A stretch of DNA of 64,000 bases from Massilia phyllostachyos (GTDB lineage Bacteria > Pseudomonadota > Gammaproteobacteria > Burkholderiales > Burkholderiaceae_D), in the NCBI RefSeq assembly GCF_021044825.1, contig NZ_JAJNOC010000007.1, forward strand, positions 62,001 through 126,000. Direction: 5' to 3'. Position numbers and translations under genes: made by a program. Positions within the stretch are counted from its first letter, which is position 1. The number at the start of each line of letters is the position of its first letter. Below, piece after piece: positions 27,814 through 36,654 of the stretch. The notes beneath the pieces were generated by a model that was given only the letters and a program-made list of their open reading frames with translations, was not told where the DNA came from and searched no databases.

Positions 27814-30591
27814 TTATTCTTCAATTTCAAACCATTGCAGGGAGAATTTCAATTCTTCGCTGTTGTCGGTCGCGATGCGGTCGGTTTCGCCATTCAGGTC
27901 GGTTTGCTGGGCAATTTTTCCGTCGGGAGCCTCCACGATATACGGCATGCCTTTCAGCGGCACGCCGCTCGGATCACGGAGGACAAAGGCTTCATCGTAA
28001 AATCTGACGCTTGTGTTAGGAAGTTTATAAAGGTCAGCCGGTACGCTGGCACCGCGTTCAAACACATGCTGGCTTCCCTTTACGGAAAACTCTCCTGGAC
28101 AGGCAAACGTGATGTTTGCCCCATCCAGGGTGATCGACGACTGCCCCGCTTGCAGCACGATCTTTTGCTTCGCCTTGATCTCGATGCTGTCGTTCGCGGA
28201 CACCACCACGACTTCCTTGTCGGCCAGGATCTCCAGTTGATCCGTATGCGCCTGCAGCGATACCGGCCCATTGGCCGCGAAGGCCTGGACGCCGCCCTCA
28301 TGTGCATACAGGTTTGCCGCTGCCGCCGCCACCGTCGACACGGTATAGGCGGCGCTCATGTGCGTATCGCCCTGCGTGGTCCAGTGCAGTTGCTGCCCCG
28401 CGAACAGCACGGTGGATGCCGGCGTCGCCCAGTTGACGTTCGTCGGCGCACCCATCAGCACGTGGGGTTTGGCGAAGCGCTCCACCGGCGCGCCGGCGTC
28501 GAGTTCGCGCGCCCCCGCCTTGCCCTTGAGCGCCTCCTGGCCGTTGACGGCGCCATCGAACTTGCCCTTTTCCTTTGGGTCGATATCGGCCATGAAGGCA
28601 TCGAACGCCTCGCGCGTCGCCTTGCTACTCAGCGCCTTCTGGGCGGTGGCGGCGTCCAGCAGGGTGGTGTCGCGCTTTTGTGCCGACTTCAAGCCAGCCA
28701 GGCTCTCCCCAGCATCCATCTGGGTCGACGTCACACCAGAACCCTGTGCCGCGCGCGCGTGAGTCGTGAGCAGCACGCCTTCGGCCCCGCGCACCAGGCC
28801 CCAGGCCTCGGTGCGGAGTTCGAAGCCGCTGCCGCGGTAGGCGCCGCGCTGGGCGCCACCCGGCGACTGCTCGATCAGGTAGCCGAGGTTCAGTTGGGAG
28901 GTCGCGGCGCTGCTGGCCAGGCGCATGCGCAGCTGGCCGCGGGTGTCGTCCAGCTGCCACTGGTTGTAGCCGGCGCCGTCGAAGCCGCGCGTGTGGATGC
29001 CCGAGATGGTGCCCGCATGGTTGACGCCCGAATCGACGCCGGCGGAAAAGGGGGGCACGTCAGGGCCGTTGTAGAGCTGGGCCACGACCAGCGGGCGGTC
29101 GATGTCGTTCTCGAGGAAGTCGACCAGCACCTCGGTGCCGATGCGCGGGGTGAACTGCGAGCCCCAGTTGGGGCCGGCCAGCGCCTCGGCCACGCGCACC
29201 CAGGCGCCGGAACGTTCGTCGCCGGGCGCGGCGCCGGTGGCGTCGACGTCGTGCGGCATGCCGCCGGCGTTGCTGCCCTGGCCGCGCTGCCAGGCGAACT
29301 GCACCCGCACCTGGTGGTCGCGCACCGTGGTGGCGATGGCGTCCTGAACGCCGACCACCAGCGCGGTCTGCGGCCCGAGCGCCGTGTGGGCGTGCGGCAG
29401 GGCGGTGGCGCGCGGCACGATGGCGACGCTCTCCCTCACGCAGCCGAAGCGGTTGCGGTAGGTGCCGGGCTCGATCCAGCCGGCGCGGTCGGCGCCGGCG
29501 ACGCCGGTATCGATATTGTTTCGGGCCTCGTGTTCCACCCACAGCGTCTTGAAGGCATTCTCTCCTTCAGGATAGCGCTCGTGCTGCGCCAGCGTGAAGC
29601 GGTGGCCCGGCGCCAGGCGCCGCACCGCGCCCTGGCCCTCGAACACCTTGTTGTCCAGCTCCAGCGCGCGCAGCATCAGCTGGGCATGGCCGTCGGCGCC
29701 GCTGCTGGCGATGCGTTCGCCGGCGCCGTCGTAGACCGGCAACGGCGGCAGCTCTCCCGCGTCCAGGCTGGAAGCCAGTTCCGCATTCGGCGCCTGCAGC
29801 TGCGCCGGGTCCCAGCTGCTGATCGTCACCGCATTGGCCGCCGCCTGGCGCCGCGCGCCGAAGCCGTCGATGGCGTCATCGCGATCGGTGGCGCGCATGC
29901 CGTGGAAGCGCAGCACGGGGTTGCCAGGGGTGTCCGGCGCCTCGGCCTGGCTGTCGAAGATCACCAGCTTGTGGCGCGACTGGCCGTCGCCGCTCGGCTC
30001 GGCCTGGTCGTGCTCGAAGCGCCAGGACAGCCCTTCGGAAACCATCAGCCGGACGAAGAAATCGTAGTCGCTCTCGCGGTACTGGGTGCAGACCGGCCGC
30101 ACCGCCAGCTCCTGGGAGACGTCGAACTCGAAGCGCAGCTGCGGGTAGTCGGCGAACAGTTCGGTGACGATGTCCTGGACATTCTTGTCCTGAAAGATGT
30201 AGCTGTCGCGGCGCAGGCGCAGCAGGGCCAGCGCCGGTTCCAGCAGCAGGCGGTAGCGCGCCACGCCGCCGTCGGCGCCCAGCCACTCGGCCGCCGTGCA
30301 CAGGCCGTGCCAGGCGCGGCGCGAGTCGTCGGGCTGGAGCAGGGTGACGGTGAGTTCCTCGCCGATGAAGGCGTCGAGATCGAGGTCGGTCGAGGTGCTG
30401 AGCGCGTCGACCTCGAAGGCGTAGGGTTCGCCCACCGCTTCGCGTCCGCGCACCCGCTCGGCCATCAGCGCTTCCGGCAGCGCGCCGTCCTGGCTGCTGG
30501 CGAGCGTCACCAGGCGCGCATGCTGGGACAGCTTGGTGCCGAAGCGGCCAAGCGCCTGGCCTGCCGCGGCAAGCAGGTCGCGCGAGTCCAT
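27814..30591 (-). CDS. vgrG: VgrG spike protein with C-terminal extension (TssI)
   Basis: The ATG at 30591-30589 overlaps the tssL stop (TGATG), so the 925-residue form is chosen over longer frames. The order is the T4 gp27-like base (residues about 30-400; QYRESDYDFFVRLMVSEGLSW), the gp5 OB region (VRVQFAWQRG, IGTEVLVDFLENDIDRPLVVAQLYNG) and a DUF2345 beta-helix stalk (LEILADKEVVVVSANDSIEIKAKQ). After the stalk comes about 75 residues (VRFYDEAFVLRDPSGVPLKGMPYIVEAPDG) that look like a beta-sandwich adaptor of the TTR-like kind, which in other VgrGs docks an effector. It would puncture the target and carry the cargo encoded just downstream. Confidence 0.93.
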   Translation of the reverse strand: MDSRDLLAAAGQALGRFGTKLSQHARLVTLASSQDGALPEALMAERVRGREAVGEPYAFEVDALSTSTDLDLDAFIGEELTVTLLQPDDSRRAWHGLCTAAEWLGADGGVARYRLLLEPALALLRLRRDSYIFQDKNVQDIVTELFADYPQLRFEFDVSQELAVRPVCTQYRESDYDFFVRLMVSEGLSWRFEHDQAEPSGDGQSRHKLVIFDSQAEAPDTPGNPVLRFHGMRATDRDDAIDGFGARRQAAANAVTISSWDPAQLQAPNAELASSLDAGELPPLPVYDGAGERIASSGADGHAQLMLRALELDNKVFEGQGAVRRLAPGHRFTLAQHERYPEGENAFKTLWVEHEARNNIDTGVAGADRAGWIEPGTYRNRFGCVRESVAIVPRATALPHAHTALGPQTALVVGVQDAIATTVRDHQVRVQFAWQRGQGSNAGGMPHDVDATGAAPGDERSGAWVRVAEALAGPNWGSQFTPRIGTEVLVDFLENDIDRPLVVAQLYNGPDVPPFSAGVDSGVNHAGTISGIHTRGFDGAGYNQWQLDDTRGQLRMRLASSAATSQLNLGYLIEQSPGGAQRGAYRGSGFELRTEAWGLVRGAEGVLLTTHARAAQGSGVTSTQMDAGESLAGLKSAQKRDTTLLDAATAQKALSSKATREAFDAFMADIDPKEKGKFDGAVNGQEALKGKAGARELDAGAPVERFAKPHVLMGAPTNVNWATPASTVLFAGQQLHWTTQGDTHMSAAYTVSTVAAAAANLYAHEGGVQAFAANGPVSLQAHTDQLEILADKEVVVVSANDSIEIKAKQKIVLQAGQSSITLDGANITFACPGEFSVKGSQHVFERGASVPADLYKLPNTSVRFYDEAFVLRDPSGVPLKGMPYIVEAPDGKIAQQTDLNGETDRIATDNSEELKFSLQWFEIEE

Positions 30592-31358
30592 CAGGGCAGG
30601 GTGATGGTCAGGTTGGCCTGGCGCGGCGCCATCTTGACCACGTCGTTGTGCGCCGCCATGCGCTGCTCGGTATTGCCGGCCAGGGTGGTGCGCAGGCCGA
30701 TGTAGCCGAGCGCGCAGATCAGCGCGAACACCGTGAACAGCACCCACAGCGGCAAGTCGTTCCTCAGCTTGTGCACGACCTGGTCGGGGCGCTCGGCGTG
30801 CGGCGCGAAGCCGCCGCGCTTGCCCTTCATGCGCGCGATCTCCTCCCCAAGGCGCGAGGTGTAGTAGTTCAGCTTTTCGCTGCCCTCCAGCGCGTAGCGG
30901 CCCTGGAAGCCGAGCAGCAGGCACATATGGAACACTTCGAGCGCCTCCAGGTGGGCGCTGCCGCGCGCGCGCAGCGCTTCCAGGCGGTTGAAGAAGTTCT
31001 CGCCCGCCAGCTGGTCGCCGAACAAGGTCAGTTGCAGCGGGTTGGTGGCCCAGCGGTCGGCGATGGTGAAGCGGCTGCGCAGGATGATCTCGTCGACCGC
31101 CGCGCAGAAGGCGTACTTGGAGGCGTCGATGTCGTCGCTGGAAGCGCCCTGTCGCTTGGCCGCGCGTCCGAACTCGTCGAGGAACTGGGTCATGCGCGCG
31201 GCGAACTCGCCGTCGTTCTTGGGCGCGTTGCCGTTCTTGAGCATGAAGAGGGCGTAGAAGCCGTCGTACATCAGGTCGAGCAGCGTCTGGGGCGCCTGGC
31301 TTTCCGTCGCCGGGACGGGGCCGGCGCCGATCAGGGAGGGAGCGGTCATGGTGTTCAT
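30591..31358 (-). CDS. tssL: T6SS membrane-complex protein TssL (DotU/IcmH family)
   Basis: The 255-residue protein has the cytoplasmic helical domain of TssL (LLDLMYDGFYALFML, KYAFCAAVDEIIL, LFGDQLAGENFFNRLE, LLGFQGRYAL) and a single C-terminal membrane helix (residues about 208-228; LWVLFTVFALICALGYIGL). It joins TssM in the inner membrane and contacts the baseplate through TssK. It is the short form without a fused OmpA peptidoglycan-binding domain; a separate OmpA-like protein is encoded at 44810. tssK lies 10 bp upstream and vgrG overlaps its stop. Confidence 0.95.
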   Translation of the reverse strand: MNTMTAPSLIGAGPVPATESQAPQTLLDLMYDGFYALFMLKNGNAPKNDGEFAARMTQFLDEFGRAAKRQGASSDDIDASKYAFCAAVDEIILRSRFTIADRWATNPLQLTLFGDQLAGENFFNRLEALRARGSAHLEALEVFHMCLLLGFQGRYALEGSEKLNYYTSRLGEEIARMKGKRGGFAPHAERPDQVVHKLRNDLPLWVLFTVFALICALGYIGLRTTLAGNTEQRMAAHNDVVKMAPRQANLTITLP

Positions 31359-31368
31359 GGCGTGTCTG

Positions 31369-32709
31369 TCAGGCGGTTACGGCGACGAGTTCCAGGCGCA
31401 GGTCGTTCATGCTCGAGGGGACGAACACGGAGACCGACTGCGCCTGCAGCATGCGTTCAACCATCTGGCCCTTGGCGTCGACGACGAAGTAGACGGTGTC
31501 GGGGCGTACCGGCACCGCGGCCGGCACCTGCGGCGCGTGCTGCAGGCGCACGCCCGGCATCGCGGCCAGCACGAACTTGTCGACGTCGTCCGGCGCGCCG
31601 ACCTTCAGGCGCAGCGGCACCGCGTTCACCAGTTCGGCGAGCGGCATGGTGCTGGTCACCGCCAGGTAGAAGGCGGTCTTGTCGTCGATCTTGCCGGAGT
31701 CGAGCTTGCCGAGGTAGTAGGACGGCCGCACTTCCTCCAGCGCGATCGAGAAGTATTTCGAGGAGATCACGGTGTCGATCAGCTCGCGGATGATGGCGTA
31801 CAGCTTCGCGAAACCCGGGCCCGGGTCGGCGTGCTGGTAGACCGGCAGGTCGGACAGCTGCCAGCTCTTGGAGAACGTCATCAGCGAGCCGGCCAGGCCG
31901 AGCAGCTGCTCGTACAGGCGCTCCGGATGCAGGCTCGGATGGTGGAAGTAGTGGGTCAGCGAGGCGTACGCCGTGCTGGCCGTGTGCAGCAGCCAGAACG
32001 AGGACATGTCGCCGGAACGGTATTCGATCACGTTGCGGCTCGGCTCGCGGTGGTGGCCGTACAGGGCGCTGACCTTGGCCTGCAGGGCGTCGAGCAGGCG
32101 CCGCAAGCCATTGACCACGCTAGCTGCGCTCTGCACCGCCACGCTGGGCGGCACGAATTCCGGATCGAGCTCGAAGCCGCCGGTGGCCACGCGGCGCAGG
32201 CGCAGCAGCGCGAAGCTGGTGTAGGAATCGCGCGGTTCGTGTTCCGGGACCAGGCGCACGGTCTTCTTCAGGTAGGCCAGCTGGGCGTGCGCGGCCTGGG
32301 TGTAGAGGTCGGGCGTTTCGCGGTTGTCCTGCAGGTAGCGCGCGCTGTCCTGGGGCTGGCCCGGCTGGGCGAAGTTGCCGCCGAAGGGCTTGAAGGCGGG
32401 CAGGGCGGCGTAGAAGGTCACGCTCTGCTGGTTCTGCAGCAGGGTGGAGAGGTCGATGCTGTCCGGCAGGGCGTCGCTGGCGGGGGCGTCGACCAGTTCG
32501 CCGTCCTGGAAGCGTACAGACAGAGCCATGACTCTCAGTACATTACTCGCCAGCGCCTCGGTATCGACTTTCAGTAATTTTACCCCCCATGCATAAGGAT
32601 GGGCCAAGGCAAGGCTCTCGTGCAGGCGCCGCTCGTGATACTGGTCCTGCTGCTGGAAGTGCTGGGGGCGCAGAAGCAATCCCTCGCCCCATAAGACTTT
32701 GCTCGTCAT
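31369..32709 (-). CDS. tssK: T6SS baseplate protein TssK
   Basis: The ATG at 32709 follows AAAAGGA and opens with VLWGEGLLLRPQHFQQQDQYHE, the strongly conserved TssK N-terminus. The 446-residue length is normal for the family. TssK trimers link the TssEFG wedge to the TssLM membrane complex, with the C-terminal domain binding TssL. It is the first gene of the left minus-strand arm (tssK-tssL-vgrG-cargo) and is divergent from the lipoprotein-tssBC operon across a 231-bp promoter region. Confidence 0.95.
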   Translation of the reverse strand: MTSKVLWGEGLLLRPQHFQQQDQYHERRLHESLALAHPYAWGVKLLKVDTEALASNVLRVMALSVRFQDGELVDAPASDALPDSIDLSTLLQNQQSVTFYAALPAFKPFGGNFAQPGQPQDSARYLQDNRETPDLYTQAAHAQLAYLKKTVRLVPEHEPRDSYTSFALLRLRRVATGGFELDPEFVPPSVAVQSAASVVNGLRRLLDALQAKVSALYGHHREPSRNVIEYRSGDMSSFWLLHTASTAYASLTHYFHHPSLHPERLYEQLLGLAGSLMTFSKSWQLSDLPVYQHADPGPGFAKLYAIIRELIDTVISSKYFSIALEEVRPSYYLGKLDSGKIDDKTAFYLAVTSTMPLAELVNAVPLRLKVGAPDDVDKFVLAAMPGVRLQHAPQVPAAVPVRPDTVYFVVDAKGQMVERMLQAQSVSVFVPSSMNDLRLELVAVTA

Positions 32710-32770
32710 GCGGTCCTTTTCCCTATGAGACGGCGCGCGCGGGCCGCCAAAAATTGGGCTGATAGTAACA

Positions 32771-32859
32771 TTTCCCCATTTCTCAAGTGACACAGGATTT
32801 CAATCGTGCGCGGGGTTGCAGCGCGTGAGAATTTGTGAGTTTCAATTGAAAATGGGGAA
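32771..32859. promoter_or_regulatory. Mirrored GAAAATGGGGAA elements and a TTTCAATTGAAA palindrome between tssK and the tssB operon
   Basis: GAAATGGGGAAA on the minus strand (32771-32782) and GAAAATGGGGAA on the plus strand (32848-32859) face outward, one toward each divergent operon. A perfect 12-bp palindrome TTTCAATTGAAA at 32840-32851 overlaps the second copy. Each copy lies 60-80 bp before its start codon, where a shared activator or repressor could act on both promoters. The rest of the 231-bp gap holds no gene. Confidence 0.4.
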
Positions 32860-32940
32860 TTCTTGGTTTCTGGTATTGTGCCGCGGAACCAGCAGTATTT
32901 AACAAAAGTAATAACTTAAAGTTACCCGTAGAGGATAGGC

Positions 32941-33564
32941 ATGACCCTCAGCACTTTCTATATTCCTGCCGCATGGAAGCGCATCGGCGCCGCCGCCGGC
33001 CTGGCGCTGCTGCTCGGCGCCTGCAGTTCCACCCCGACCGCGCCGAGCGGCCCGCCCAAGCTCGACGAGCTGCTGGCGCAGGCCAGCCAGGCCGCCGCCA
33101 GCGGCAACAAGGAGCAGGCGGTCACGCTGTGGAAGCAGGGCGCCGCCGCTTACCCGGCCGAAAAGACCCCCTGGACCCACATCGCCCAGACCCGCTACGA
33201 GGCCGGCCAGTATGGCGACGCGATCCAGGCCGCGCTCGAGGTGCTGGTGCGCGACCCCAACGACAAGCTGGCCAACAGCATCGTCGCCATCAGCGGCCTG
33301 CGCCTGTCGACGCGCGCGCTGGGAGACCTGAGCCGCCAGAACAACCTGTCCGGCTCGATCCGGACCGAATCGCAGGAGCTGGCCAAGCTGCTGCGCGAGA
33401 ACCTGGGCGAGACGGTGCTGGTGCCGCCGGCGCCGGCGCCCGCGCCGGCCGCGCGCGAGCGCGAGCGCGAACGCCCGCAGGCCCCGACCCGCACCGCGAA
33501 GAAGCCGGCCAAGGGCGGCAAGACCGCGAGCTCCGGCGCCAATCCCTTCGAGGGCCTGAACTGA
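32941..33564 (+). CDS. T6SS-associated TPR lipoprotein
   Basis: The ATG at 32941 follows AGAGGATAGG. The 207-residue protein is a lipoprotein: a hydrophobic leader ends in LLLGAC (lipidated Cys28), followed by SS, which predicts outer-membrane sorting. Residues about 40-110 form two tetratricopeptide-like helix pairs (AASGNKEQAVTLWKQGAAAYP, EAGQYGDAIQAALEVLVRDP). The tail is Pro/Ala- and Arg/Lys-rich. It heads the tssB operon. It lacks the beta-sandwich of the canonical TssJ/SciN lipoprotein, so it may stand in for it, or be a TagM/TagN-type accessory; this is inference. Confidence 0.8.
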   Translation: MTLSTFYIPAAWKRIGAAAGLALLLGACSSTPTAPSGPPKLDELLAQASQAAASGNKEQAVTLWKQGAAAYPAEKTPWTHIAQTRYEAGQYGDAIQAALEVLVRDPNDKLANSIVAISGLRLSTRALGDLSRQNNLSGSIRTESQELAKLLRENLGETVLVPPAPAPAPAARERERERPQAPTRTAKKPAKGGKTASSGANPFEGLN

Positions 33565-33598
33565 AGCAGTTCCAACGACTCCACCACAAGAGGAAACC

Positions 33599-34111
33599 AT
33601 GTCCAAGTCCGAAAGTGCCCAGAAGCGGCTGCAGAAGATCCGTCCGCCGCGCGTGCAGATGACCTACGACGTCGAGATCGGCGACGCCATCGAATCCAAG
33701 GAAGTGCCCTTCGTGATGGGCGTGGTCGGCGACTTCGCCGGCAAGTCCGAGGTGGAGCAGAAGCGCCTCAAGGACCGCCGCTTCGTCAACGTCGACCGCG
33801 ACAACTTCGACGAGGTCATGAAGGGCATCGAGCCGCGCACCGCCTTCACGGTCGAGAACACCCTGGCCAAGGACGACAGCCGGATCGGCGTGGACCTGAC
33901 CTTCCGCTCGCTCGACGACTTCCGTCCCGAAGCCGTGGTGGAGCAGGTCGAGCCGCTGCGCAAACTCCTGGAAGCGCGCACCAAGCTGGCCGACCTGCGC
34001 AACAAGATGGCCGGCAACGACAAGCTCGAGGATCTCCTGAGCGACGTCCTGAACAGCACCGAGAAACTGGCCGAGCTGGGCCAGCAAGCCAACGTCAAGA
34101 AGGAAGACTGA
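33599..34111 (+). CDS. tssB: T6SS contractile sheath small subunit TssB
   Basis: The 170-residue protein shows the TssB (VipA/IglA) pattern: QKRLQKIRPPRVQMTYDVEIG at the start, LPFVMGVVGDF-like VPFVMGVVGDFAG, then RRFVNVDRDNFDEVM and FRSLDDFRPEAV. It pairs with TssC to build the contractile sheath that drives the Hcp tube. It starts after AAGAGGAAA and is followed one base later by tssC, so the two are made together in stoichiometric amounts. Confidence 0.97.
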   Translation: MSKSESAQKRLQKIRPPRVQMTYDVEIGDAIESKEVPFVMGVVGDFAGKSEVEQKRLKDRRFVNVDRDNFDEVMKGIEPRTAFTVENTLAKDDSRIGVDLTFRSLDDFRPEAVVEQVEPLRKLLEARTKLADLRNKMAGNDKLEDLLSDVLNSTEKLAELGQQANVKKED

Positions 34112-34112
34112 C

Positions 34113-35615
34113 ATGTCCGCCGTAGTCACGCCAGGCGTCAATGCCGAAGTCATGCAAACAAGCGCGCAAACCAACGAGACCGCGCTGCTCGACCAGATCG
34201 TCGAGCAGAGCAAGGTGGCCAAGTCGAGCACCGAGCATGCGCGCGCCAAGGACCTGATCTCCGAACTGGTGAGCCAGGTGCTGGACGGCACCGTGGTGGT
34301 GTCGAACAACCTGGCCGCCACCATCGATGCGCGCGTGGCCGAACTCGACCAGATGATCTCGGAACAGCTCTCCGCCATCATGCACGCGCCCGAGTTCCAG
34401 AAGCTGGAATCCAGCTGGACCGGCCTGCACTACCTGGTCAAGAACAGCGCCACCAGCACCAACCTCAAGATCAAGATGCTCAACGCGACCAAGCGCGAGC
34501 TGGTCAAGGACTTCCAGAGCGCGCTCGAGTTCGACCAGAGCACCATGTTCAAGAAGGTCTACGAAGAGGAATTCGGCACCTTCGGCGGCGCGCCCTTCGG
34601 CGCCCTGATCGGCGACTACGAGATCACGCGCCAGCCGGAAGACATGTACTTCGTCGAGCAGATGTCGCACGTGGCGGCCGCCGCCCACGCGCCCTTCATC
34701 TCGGCCGCCTCGCCGGAGCTGTTCGGCCTCGAGACCTATGCGGACCTGGGCCGCCCGCGCGACCTGGCCAAGGTCTTCGACACCGTCGAATACGCCAAGT
34801 GGAAGTCGTTCCGCGAGTCGGAAGACGCGCGCTACGTCGGTTTGACCCTGCCGCGCTTCCTGGGCCGCCTGCCGTACAACCCGCTGGACGGCGCCACCAC
34901 CGAGGGCTTCAACTTCGTCGAGGACGTGGACGGCAGCGACCACCACAAATACCTGTGGTGCAACGCGGCCTATGCCTTCGCCACCAAGCTCACCGCCGCA
35001 TTCGAGGACTTCGGCTGGTGCGCGGCGATCCGCGGCGTGGAAGGCGGCGGCCTGGTCGAGAACCTGCCGACCCACACCTTCAAGACCGACGAGGGCGAAG
35101 TCGCGCTGAAATGCCCGACCGAGATCGCGATCACCGACCGCCGCGAGAAGGAACTGTCGGACCTCGGCTTCATCTCGCTGGTCCACTGCAAGAACACCGA
35201 CTACGCCGCCTTCTTCGGCGCCCAGTCGGCCCAGAAGGCCAAGAAATACAACTCGGATGCGGCCAATGCGAATGCGGTGCTGTCGTCCCAGCTGCAATAC
35301 ATCTTCGCGGTGTCGCGCATCGCCCACTACATGAAAGCCATGATGCGCGACAAGATCGGCAGCTTCGCCGCCGCGTCGAACGTCGAGGATTTCCTGAACC
35401 GCTGGCTGGCGCAGTACGTCCTGCTGGACGACAACGCGAGCCAGGAGCAGAAGGCGCAGTTCCCGCTGCGCGAAGCGTCGGTGCAGGTGTCGGAAGTGCC
35501 GGGACGTCCAGGCGTGTACCGCGCGGTCTCCTTCCTGCGTCCGCACTTCCAGCTCGACGAGCTGTCCGTTTCCCTCCGACTGGTCGCGGAGCTTCCCGCA
35601 TCGACCAAATCGTAA
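34113..35615 (+). CDS. tssC: T6SS contractile sheath large subunit TssC
   Basis: The 500-residue protein carries conserved TssC (VipB/IglB) blocks: LESSWTGLHYLVKNS, FGALIGDYEITRQPEDM, AAHAPFISAASPELFG, LPRFLGRLPY, FNFVEDVDGSDHHKYLWCNAAYAFATKL, and LWLAQYVLLD-like NRWLAQYVLLDD near the end. The C-terminal strand YRAVSFLRPHFQLDELSVSLRLVAELP is the handshake strand that knits sheath rings together. ClpV (TssH) recycles the contracted sheath. Its length is that of the family and no irregularity is seen. Confidence 0.97.
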   Translation: MSAVVTPGVNAEVMQTSAQTNETALLDQIVEQSKVAKSSTEHARAKDLISELVSQVLDGTVVVSNNLAATIDARVAELDQMISEQLSAIMHAPEFQKLESSWTGLHYLVKNSATSTNLKIKMLNATKRELVKDFQSALEFDQSTMFKKVYEEEFGTFGGAPFGALIGDYEITRQPEDMYFVEQMSHVAAAAHAPFISAASPELFGLETYADLGRPRDLAKVFDTVEYAKWKSFRESEDARYVGLTLPRFLGRLPYNPLDGATTEGFNFVEDVDGSDHHKYLWCNAAYAFATKLTAAFEDFGWCAAIRGVEGGGLVENLPTHTFKTDEGEVALKCPTEIAITDRREKELSDLGFISLVHCKNTDYAAFFGAQSAQKAKKYNSDAANANAVLSSQLQYIFAVSRIAHYMKAMMRDKIGSFAAASNVEDFLNRWLAQYVLLDDNASQEQKAQFPLREASVQVSEVPGRPGVYRAVSFLRPHFQLDELSVSLRLVAELPASTKS

Positions 35616-35650
35616 CCGCGTAATCGTTCACTACATCTGAAAGGAACACC

Positions 35651-36142
35651 ATGGCAATCGACGTCTACCTCCAAATCGACGGGATCAAGGGCGAATCCGC
35701 CGACTCCGGCCACAAGGACTGGATCGAGGTGAAGTCCGTCAACTGGGAAGTGCTGCAGCCGAAGTCGGCGACCGCCTCCACCGGCGGCGGCCACACCGCC
35801 GAGCGCACCGAGCACAAGGATATCGTGATCTCCAAGCTGGCCGACCTGGCCACCCCGCTGCTGCTGCAGAACTGCTCGTCGGGCAAGACCCTGCCGAAGG
35901 CCAAGCTGGAATTCCTGCGCGCCGACGGCCAGGGCGAGCGCGTCAAGTACTTCGAGATCGAGCTCGAGAACGTATTGATCAGCAGCGTGGCGCCGTCGGT
36001 GCAGCCGGGCGACATCCTGACCGAAGACCTGAAGCTGAAGTACTCCAAGGTCAAGTGGAAGTACACCCAGCAGAAGGTCGGCGGCGGCGCCGGCGGCAAC
36101 ACCTCGGGCGGCTGGGACCTGTCGGCCAACAAGACCGCCTGA
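35651..36142 (+). CDS. hcp: T6SS inner-tube protein Hcp (TssD)
   Basis: The 163-residue protein begins MAIDVYLQIDGIKGES and shows the Hcp1 family pattern (GHKDWIEVKSVNWEV, HTAERTEHKDIVISKLAD, EFLRADGQGERVKYFEIELENVLISS, LKLKYSKVKWKYTQQK). Hexameric rings stack into the tube carrying the VgrG tip and are secreted. AAAGGAACACC provides the ribosome site after a 35-bp gap from tssC. The Gly-rich tail GGGAGGNTSGGWDLSANKTA is typical of betaproteobacterial Hcp. Confidence 0.97.
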   Translation: MAIDVYLQIDGIKGESADSGHKDWIEVKSVNWEVLQPKSATASTGGGHTAERTEHKDIVISKLADLATPLLLQNCSSGKTLPKAKLEFLRADGQGERVKYFEIELENVLISSVAPSVQPGDILTEDLKLKYSKVKWKYTQQKVGGGAGGNTSGGWDLSANKTA

Positions 36143-36168
36143 CCGGCCGCGAACAAGGGGAGGAGGGC

Positions 36169-36654
36169 ATGCAGGGCTACGTTCCGGGACTGATGGACCG
36201 CCTGATGGACGGGCCCGCGCATGGCAGCCGCAGCGCTTCTCCCCTGCGCATGTCGATCGAAGAACTGAAGGACTCGGTCGCGCGCGATCTCGAAGCGCTC
36301 CTCAACACCCGCGTCGCCATGCCGGAGCTGGCGCAGAAGCAGTTCCCGGAGTGCCGGCGTTCGCTGGTGACCTACGGTCTTCGGGATTTCGCCGGCCGCT
36401 CGCTCTCGAGCTTCGACGACCGCGCCCACATCTGCGCCTGCCTCGAGGCGGCCATCGCGCGCCACGAACCGCGCCTGCGCAATGTGCGCGCCTCGCTGGA
36501 ACTGCGCGACGACGCGGTCAACTGCCTGAATTTCTCGATCACGGCGCTGCTGGTGGTGCATGCCGCCCAGGAGCCGGTCAATTTCGACGCCGTGCTGCAA
36601 CCCACCAGCCAGCATTACACGATCAGCCGGGGGCGCCGCGCGGCAGGAGTCTAG
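36169..36654 (+). CDS. tssE: T6SS baseplate protein TssE (gp25-like)
   Basis: The ATG at 36169 follows GGGGAGGAGGG, one of the best ribosome sites in the operon, giving 161 residues. GLMDRLMDG at the N-terminus and SVARDLEALLNTRVA, LVTYGLRDFAG and FSITALLVVHAAQEPVNFDAVL are TssE (gp25/W-like) signatures. It forms the wedge with TssF and TssG and starts sheath polymerisation. The stop at 36652-36654 touches the tssF start (TAGATG). Confidence 0.95.
   Translation: MQGYVPGLMDRLMDGPAHGSRSASPLRMSIEELKDSVARDLEALLNTRVAMPELAQKQFPECRRSLVTYGLRDFAGRSLSSFDDRAHICACLEAAIARHEPRLRNVRASLELRDDAVNCLNFSITALLVVHAAQEPVNFDAVLQPTSQHYTISRGRRAAGV

Noticed and set aside
32941..33564. Annotation of the T6SS lipoprotein as TssJ
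   Set aside because: The mature part is helical with TPR-like repeats and a basic Pro-rich tail, not the beta-sandwich of SciN/TssJ.
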